Source: Owenia fusiformis
Lineage: Eukaryota > Annelida > Polychaeta > Sabellida > Oweniidae
Assembly: GCA_903813345.2 (NCBI GenBank)
Contig: CAIIXF020000001.1
Span: forward strand, 1,612,001-1,676,000
Reading direction: 5' to 3'
Length of the DNA: 64,000 bases
The position numbers and the translations under genes are program-made. Each line of letters starts with the position of its first letter. Positions within the stretch are counted from its first letter, which is position 1. The notes beneath the pieces are model-generated. The model did not search any database, was not told where the DNA came from, and worked only from the letters and a program-made list of their open reading frames with translations. Shown here piece after piece: positions 56,193 to 64,000 of this stretch.

Positions 56193-59100
56193 AAAAATGG
56201 GTGTCGGATATAGAACGGGACATTTATACTTTACCAGAGAAAGTAACATTTTAAATGTGTGGTGTTCGGATTTTTCTGATTATAAAACGAACGAGTGCGA
56301 TCCTTGTAAATATGCAATTTAACACGTTAACCGTTGCATGTATTACTCATCGTAGATCAATGTCACTGGTGACAAAGACCTGAATAGGCTGTGGATCGGA
56401 TACCACAATTTCATCTGCATATGTCAGGTTGTCAATTGTACCTCAAAATGAAAGTTAAATGATTTGACACAGACAAAATCCAGGTATGTTAGATTAGGTT
56501 GTGACTCGTCAATGTCTTAATAAAAGTACACGTGTAATATCCTGTCGACATTTATTTCGGGGGGTCACAAGCACGACCCAAACAACGAAAGTAAAATGTG
56601 AATATATGTATAGTTTTTTAAACTCACATCACAGCAGGCAGAATACGTGCGATAAAAAATGGAAGATGCCTTTGACCAGTCAGATCAAGGGAAAGATCAA
56701 TACCCGGTGATTTCAGCGGGAAGTGGCGTTTCGTTCATTGGATGAGCTGCGCGCGCACGCATAAATGTGATTATCCAATATAATTAGGGGAGGGCTATTT
56801 GAAGTAGTTTTTGGTCTCAGGCGCGACCCAGGGCTGTTGTCTTAAGGACATTTTGTTGAAAATGAGCCATTCGGCTGATAATTGGTAAGAGTTTGCGATC
56901 TTATAATGTATAACTGTTACTCAGACACATATTTTGACACGATTCTGTTGGAAATAAGCTTTGAACCGAGAGATATTCACGATTGATATGCACATTTTTG
57001 ATTGTGCCATTGCTTTTCTATTGCACAATCCATGTATTGATAGAAGAAACATTAATAATGCAGATTGGTTTACCTTCAATACATGGCAGACACTACATAT
57101 CGGTCTATTAATACCAGTTTGTGCCTTAAATAGTTTTATATTTCCATCCACGGCCTGGAGCCTGGGTGTGTTTGTCTCTTATGTGTATGCTTGTGCATGG
57201 ACTTCTAATCACTAGCAGAATTTAACATGATGCAAACTCGACATTATAACTCATGCTGTAACATTTTGACTTCGCTGGAAAACAATAGGAATTATTTTTC
57301 TTGCCAATCAATCATGAATCACAATCAAAATTTCAGAATGATCAATCAGGCAATGGTCCAAATCAAGTTATAACATTATATGATATTCAGCAAGAAGTCC
57401 GGTAGAAATACAGAATATTTAAACATCAAAGCTGAAAGTTAAAAGCTAATCTGTCAATTTTCTGTCTGCAAAAGAGCGTCCCAATTCTCGAAATCGTTGT
57501 TCCCTCTTCAAAAGAGAAGACGCGAAAATCTTTCCTTATAAGGGCAAAATATTTCCCATGATGCAGTTCGCGGAGGAACAAATTTCTACTTCCTTATTTT
57601 CCCTCATAGGTTTAACATGGGGATTTTCACACCTATTTTTCAAACGATATATTCGTTCATATTCCCGTACGAGAGTACAGAAAAAATTATAAGAAACGAT
57701 TGATCTCTCATTAATCTTAATATAACAGCTATTTTTTCATTGTATTAATTCATAGCGTGGTGAAAACGATGATTGAAAAGTGAGAAAATATTCCGGAATA
57801 AAAGGTCACGTGATCAGTAGACTAGTCGCCATATTGGAAAAAACAATTCCATTCGACTTTCAATACTTTCATGCCAATCTTACCGCACTACAAACTGCGA
57901 CATCGATGCAACAACTGAATAAAAGTATTCATCTTCAAATTACATTATAGAGTTACGTTGAAAACCCACAAACAACTGAGCAGTAGACCAAAGAAGACAC
58001 GTCGCTATTATCTAGGTCAATCTGTTCAGTGGTCCGAAAGCAAATCTATAGTATTCGTTTCCAAATTTTGTTGTTCATTGTACAATCTTTTATTGATTAA
58101 ACTCGGTATACTGACTATTAAAGCAATGACAAAGAAGAATACTTACGATGGTGTCATTGTTTTATTTAGCGTGCGGGTGTAAAAACAAAATTGAGTAATT
58201 AGTTTGATTGAGAACTTTCGTGTCATGCAAATAGCTACGCGAAATGCATAGTGGGAAAATATTGACCAATCAAATTTTGTCCTTTTTGAGTGATTTTTCA
58301 GTACATATTTGCGAACGTTCTGATTCAAAGAGCGAACCGCGAAAGGGAGAATAGCGTTTACATTTGACACAATAACAGACTGAGGCTTTGAAATCTAGGA
58401 TTCCCCAGGAAAATATGACGTCATACTAATTAGCATAAGGATTTCCCTATTGGTGTGGGTCGAGCCTTGTTCGAAAACACAATCCATAAATACATGCTAA
58501 TTTCTAAGGAGATAGGAAGTGTATAACGTGTTTATCGATTTTGTTTAAAGATTTAATCAATTATCAAATTGTTTAAGTGGATAAAGTGGTCACACTTGCT
58601 TCAATTCATAGCGAAATCGACGGATAGAAACTGACCGAAATCCCGATATCCTACCCCGTATTACTGTAGGCTATAAGCACAGTGACCTACAGAGGGCGCT
58701 ATCACAAACAAGTACTGGACGAACCGATAAATTCCCGGGTATTGTAACGCCCTTGGTCAGATAAGGCATTAATCCAATCAATTTGTATCATATTGACCAA
58801 TCAAATTTAGTCCTTTTTGAGTACATATTTGTTCCATATTTGCGAACGTTCCGATTAAAAGTGCGAACCGCGAAATGGAAAATTCTAACACAAAACACGA
58901 GTTTCTGCAAACATTCCTGCCAGGCAGTTCACAATCATCCTGATAGTCATTCCATATTTCTCATGATGGTTTACAATTAAGATTAACGTAGTTCCGTATG
59001 TCCAGAAATTGCGATGTCCTTCTAGTTGGAGTCTCATGGAATTTTTAGATACACAATATTTATTCCATTGGTACACATCTTTCATATCATCCACCGATCA

Positions 59101-59378
59101 CAGGGCTTCAAAATCCAGAATATATTCTTTTTTTTATAATATTTTTTATTTCAAAGAATAAGCATGTTAAAGCAATTGCAAAAAACAATTACAGTACAGT
59201 TACATGGTAAACCTACATTTGACAATTTTTTATTCTTTTTTTTACCGAAGAAGGAGGTACGAATTCTGGATACCTGCTTAGGAGGATGCTTTCATATTTG
59301 CACAAAGAGTGCATGATACCTAATTATTAGTTGAGCATTGATAAAGATGTGGAAATCTAAAAAATAGGTACTGATCTA
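56193..59378. other. Gene-free region with one duplicated block
   Basis: A ~90-bp block (attgaccaatcaaattt…gcgaaccgcgaaa) occurs at 58261-58350 and again at 58794-58880 in the same orientation. No gene, RNA or other named element seen. ORFs up to 84 codons lack motifs. Confidence 0.5.
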
Positions 59379-59696
59379 TGGCGGATCCGGGGGGGGGGGC
59401 ATGGGCCCCCCCCCCCTAAGGTTGGCCCAGAAAAAAAAAGTTGGGCCCAAAAAAAATTTAGGCCAAAAAAGGCTTAAGGCCCCAAAAAGTGGGCCTTTTG
59501 GTCATTATTGTGCCTTCTAAGGCCTTATTTTTTAAATTTTAGGCCAAATTTTGAAGAAAATGGGCCTCAAATTTTCAAAATTTGGGCCCACTTTTCGGTT
59601 TTAGGGGCCCAAAAAAATTTTCCGCGCACGCGCAAAGGTTTTTTCTCTGACCTCAAATTTGGGCCCCCCCCCACCTGTTGGTTCCTGGATCCGCCA
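59379..59696. mobile_element. MITE with tggcggatcc ends, copy 2
   Basis: 318 bp with ends tggcggatccggggg / ggttcctggatccgcca, inverted relative to 45458-45703. It shares 'taaggttggcccag', 'gtgggccttttggtcatta' and 'gcccacttttcggtttta'. About 70 bp longer than copy 1, including a 'ccgcgcacgcgc' piece. Confidence 0.88.
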
Positions 59697-59834
59697 CTGC
59701 TGATAGTAACTGATTTTTCTGAATTTCCAAAAATGATTTACCCTCAACTTATATTAGAACGTGTGGAACGTGTGGAAGAAAGATTATGTACACTATTTAA
59801 GGATAACTCAGTTGAAACAGAAATACATTTTCTG

Positions 59835-60722
59835 TATAATTTTTTATTTACTTAAGTATTAGGAATAACGGATAGACATGTCGATGACCACAGTGTTAAG
59901 TCTTCATGGATAGGCTAAACATCTTAAATATTTCTTATATATCTTATATCTTATATATATCTTGTCTTATCAGAAATCTAATATGTAACAATAAACCAAT
60001 TATAGCATCTTCTATATATCGTTTAACTTACCGTACATCATAAGGATTCCATTCTGATACTCATTACATCTTTCTGCCTTCAACTAGAAATCTTCTAGAG
60101 AGAAGCTAAAGGAAAACTATGATTTCTCATGATGAAGGATTCCACATATCACGGGACTTCATCCTAGATTTCTTTTTAGAATCATTTGAATAAAATCCTG
60201 CCCCGAGAGATAAATATATTGTATACCTTATTTTTTAAAACTAATTCCAGCTTGGAACAAAAGCAAATGGCAGGTGACCTTTCGGAATAATTAAACCCAA
60301 TGGAACCAGTTTAATACACCAACGTCAAATATCCAAAGGTCGGTCCACTTGTCTTACCTTAAGGTAGTTCTGCATGTGCACAAAGTTTTAAGGCTTCTTA
60401 ATTATCATGTTATTTTCAGTTGCATATTACTCATTCCATACATTTTCAGTTTTGAACAAAGATTACATAAATGTACATAGAATATTTAGTTTAGTTTATA
60501 TATTTATCTCTAGTGGTCAGTCTTACAATTCAATATAAAAAATATTAATAACAATATTACTCAGCCCATCTTGGGCTTATTAACCACGGTTAACATTTAT
60601 AAGATATAAGATATGTATATAAGAAATAAATAGATGTTTTAGCCTATCCATGAAGAGTTAACACTGTCGTCATCGACATGTCTATCCGTTATTCCTAACA
60701 CTTAGTAAATAAAAAATTGTCA
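59835..60722. mobile_element. Foldback element, about 0.9 kb
   Basis: Left arm 59835-59965 (ggaataacggatagacatgt, gataggctaaacatctta) pairs with right arm 60597-60722. The centre includes 'tctagagagaagctaaagg' and no coding sequence. An AT-rich 'atatcttatat' tract sits in both arms. Confidence 0.75.
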
Positions 60723-63513
60723 CTAGTGAGTTCTGCTTCCTTGGACCTGATGCTATTTCACGAGTACATAGGCGGGTCAACCTCCGACTGTCTTCTGACA
60801 ATTAATCATTGTTACAAGCAGTTTTTATTAACTACATATGTTTTGAATAAAATGCTTGACTCGCATTGAATGCTCAGTTCATATTTTATGCAGATGAGAT
60901 TGTTCACCTGTTAAGTGGTCTATATGGGGTGTATCCGACACTTCACGTGCGAGAGTGAGCATTCAAAACTGACTTTCTAATATATTCTAGCAGGCCACTT
61001 TTACTGGCATCACTGAAGCGGTGAACAGTAATAATTGAGAAGCATAGACCCATCACTTTAAAGTCAAAAGGGGACAACGTCATCATATTTTCTATGTGAT
61101 CAGACCAACTCGTATTCTATCTGATAAATATGTTTGTACCTGTATTGAATTTGCCGAAGATGCCGCATATTGGCCTGGTCAATCAGGGTTACTCGGCAAA
61201 TGTTTTTTCGTGGCTATTGAGATGTCAACCAAATATCGACCTCTGGATTATAACCTGTGTTTCCACTTATAAGATCCAATAATTTAACAGTCATAATTGT
61301 AATCTCGTTTCTTGTAGTTTGTCTGGAGGGTATATTCACCTATATGTATTTGTTTTCATTCAAAAGAGCAAAGAATATTGATGGCAAATCGCTATTACAG
61401 TTTGCACGGCGATCAATTCAACGTGCCTGATAACTAAGGTATGCGTTTTGCTGAAACAATGCCGGCATTGAGAAAGCTAATGACTTAAGATACCAACCTA
61501 TTTCTTTCAAAACAACTTTAAATTATTATGACATTTTTAATGGATTTCCAAGAATTAGAATGGAGATATTTTCGTTTCATTTTTATGTAAGTTTCTGATA
61601 ACTAATCGGAGGAAAGAAGGTTTTGATTTTCATGACCAAGAGCAACATTCGAGAATGTTTTGCAAGAACCTCGAAACTTTCCTTGTTTTAACTGCCAGTC
61701 TTATCTCCCGATACTTCAACTGCAGTTCATTTTGCTTGTATACCCACTGGTAAATCAAGATGTTTAGCCTACTTCTCTCTCAAGAATGGTTGAATTACAC
61801 TATTTATGCTGTAACCTCTGTGTATTATCATCGGATTCAGATAATTAGCCACAGCTTCTTTCATTCACGTTTTTGTGTCTTATGATATCTTTTATTCACA
61901 ATTCTCAAAATAATATACTTTCCATCAAAAGTAGAATTCAATCAATAGTTCAATGGGTCTAGTCATTGTCAACGCTGGCTATCACCGACTCCGTGCCCAA
62001 ATCAATTATTCTTGCACTCGCATATTATATCTTTGACATTTGTTGTTTTGAGTGATTTTCTGCAAGTGGAGAATCAATATCTACGATTGATCAAACGTTG
62101 CTTTCTGTCTAGCCTTACAATCAAATATAAAATTGGAATCTATAAAATATGGAATCAGTTACTAAAATGAATTTGTTAATGGGTCATTTTCTCAAAATAT
62201 CACAACAAGATTCTTTCCCGTCATTGGTATTATCGCAACAACTGACCTGACTATAGATGATACTGATTTACAGATGTTTAAACCCGTTGTATAGGAATAG
62301 AAGACTAGTCTTCAAAAAATCCCTCCTGTCATCCCTTTACCGTAGGGAATCATAGGGAGGTTAATCCCAAGGACCTTCTGCCAGCGTCTATTGACTTAAC
62401 AGACAGCCCAGGATATCCAGGGATTTGTCCCGAAATTTTACAAACGCGGGTACCTTTCACTTGAAATCCTACAATTTATTTAAACAAACAAAAAGGTATC
62501 TGACGTTTTTTTAAACTAAAGATTGATATAACACTACTTTTAAATAAAGCAAAATGGATTTTCGGACTTACATCATATCTCCTCATTATTCACATGCTTG
62601 AGTATAAATCCACTTCTGGAGTGGTCTGTGGTTCCCTTGTCTTGTCAGCTTTCTGTCCATCCTCCTTTATACCTTACAAGTTCACTCCTGTGAGAGTCAT
62701 TGAGCACAATTTGCCTCAAACAACTTGGAACGAGATCGATTGAGAAACACTACCCCAGTATTCTTTTAATGCAAACAATAAAATGGTATTTATATCCCTG
62801 GTTCATAAATCCATTCGTGACATAACATAATCTTTCTAGAAAACGCCTTCTTTGTTAATCCAAGTGACATTTGTCTCTTCCGCGTCACATGAAACATTAT
62901 TAATATCCCATGGTTTGGCTGGAATTGCTTCAATATTCGTGTTGTAATCCATGGCTTATTACATGACGTAGAATTGAAGCTTAACGTTGTAGGCGGCTCT
63001 CTCACAAAACTCCTTCACTTCATAGATATAACAACGATCAAATTATGGCAAGATTAACTGTAAAAGTCAAAAATATAATATGTTTTATACTGTCAGTGGT
63101 TTGAATAGCGAACTATATTGGACGCGTGCCTTCTATAGTCTCTGGCTAAACGCTTGACGGGAACATGTGAAAACATATTGTACTTCTATACGAACATGAT
63201 TGTAAGATGGATTGACATTAGCAACCGCCGAATGCACACAAAACACTAAAATAGATAGATGAATTAAAACGGTACCTTAGACATTTCCGTGGAGCGAGTG
63301 ACCGTGAAATGTTGAAGCTTGGCCAATGCGGAAGTGTTCTACGTGTAGGTGCGTTCATTGTTTCTCAACTGCATTAAGTAGTCATCTCCGGAGCATCTCT
63401 CGTTGCCTTTCTAAATCCACGTACGACAGACAACCTAGTCTTCAATATATGAATGTAAGCAGTAGTATTTGTTGAGAATAAGCTCTCTTTTATCCTAGGT
63501 AAACAAAGTAAAT
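60723..63513. other. Gene-free region
   Basis: No repeat family, RNA gene or convincing exon recognised on either strand. It could be intron of the trunk-like gene if that gene has a distant first exon. Confidence 0.4.
63276..63284 (-). other. Speculative first coding exon of the trunk-like gene
   Basis: On the minus strand, acggaaATGTCTAAG is followed by the donor gtaccg. Joined in phase 0 to the acceptor before GAA (53321) it would give MSKESRCLYGTVLAV, a better signal peptide than MIHIFFQ. Short ATG-plus-donor matches are frequent by chance over 10 kb, so this is only a candidate. Confidence 0.15.
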
Positions 63514-63774
63514 TTAGATAGACCTAGTAACTTTATTAAAGCAAATGCGCTGGTGATAGCCAAGACTCGATCCTTTTATTCTTATTCGATCTTCTTCACT
63601 AAATATTTTCCAATTATCTATGTTGACTCTAGGTGCACTTTGAAGGCAGATTCTTTCATGTTTTGTTGGCAGCCCAAACTTAAATTCTAACAAAATGACT
63701 AAAGTTGCGACCATCAATGTAAACATGACACCGAACAGCCCAGTCACTATCTTATTGGAATTTTTTATTAGCAT
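63514..63774 (-). CDS. Small ORF with N-terminal membrane anchor (possible gene or first exon)
   Basis: 86 residues: short basic N-terminus (MLIKNSNK), one hydrophobic segment IVTGLFGVMFTLMVATLVIL (9-28), then a polar tail with ICLQSAP and NIDNWKIFSEEDRIR. The layout fits a type II signal anchor, as in Golgi enzymes, or a short membrane protein. No family recognised; it may be the first exon of a gene extending left. The remaining 63775-64000 shows nothing. Confidence 0.3.
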   Translation of the reverse strand: MLIKNSNKIVTGLFGVMFTLMVATLVILLEFKFGLPTKHERICLQSAPRVNIDNWKIFSEEDRIRIKGSSLGYHQRICFNKVTRSI

Positions 63775-64000
63775 GTAAAAATGTAAAAATCACACGCTTG
63801 TATTCAATGCTTTAATAATTGTGTATATTATCTGGCGTCAAATACGAAGTAGCATATTTACCAAGGTCTCCAGCTTCAAAGGATTGCATATTCGCCGCTT
63901 CCGCAGTATCTATCCCATGTTTTGTTGATTTACTTGTATATATTGGTCCCAGTTACTTCTTATCTCGTCCTATCTTATATTAGAGTGCAGAATATTGACA

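Overview
The window is nuclear DNA of a bilaterian invertebrate. Its genes are cut by many GT-AG introns, it is AT-rich with dense foldback and MITE-type transposons, and it carries a tRNA-derived SINE. A trunk/PTTH-like cystine-knot factor and the repeat style make a lophotrochozoan (mollusc-like) animal my best guess; this is inference. All exon models were made by eye from splice signals, frame continuity and family resemblance.

Four protein-coding loci are well supported. (1) Bases 271-24895, + strand, 15 exons, 5' end outside the window: a MUS81-like structure-specific endonuclease of unusual architecture. A winged-helix tail and an intact ERCC4 nuclease core (GDYVW, VERKSWDD) are followed by a region that resembles the EME1 partner subunit, then an array of ubiquitin-interacting motifs, psi-K-x-E SUMO sites, a SUMO-interacting motif and a TAF1-type zinc knuckle. 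(2) and (3) Two tandem, minus-strand organic anion transporters (SLCO4A/OATP-like) at 26254-33121 and 35170-45206. Both are complete and have matching intron phases, so they are tandem duplicates. (4) A minus-strand trunk/PTTH-like secreted factor at 52461-53342, with an upstream first exon probably missing.

Inside intron 4 of the MUS81-like gene, antisense, lies an intronless C2H2 zinc-finger gene or pseudogene (5256-6695). Its frame is cut by two TGA codons at the same linker position, exactly eight fingers apart.

The rest is mostly transposon-derived. It includes a 3.6-kb CACTA-type element with long identical ends and an ATT target duplication (13743-17353), holding a degenerate mariner and a SINE; foldback elements with 5-bp or TTAA target duplications; hAT-like MITEs with G/C homopolymer ends; and a ~1.4-kb array of ~145-bp units rich in AGGTCA (54613-56040). 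Another case is a 27-bp minisatellite grown from the end of a MITE. From 53343 to the right edge I see only repeats and one small membrane-anchor ORF. The MUS81-like gene and the nearer SLCO gene converge tail to tail; I see no sign that the loci share a pathway.
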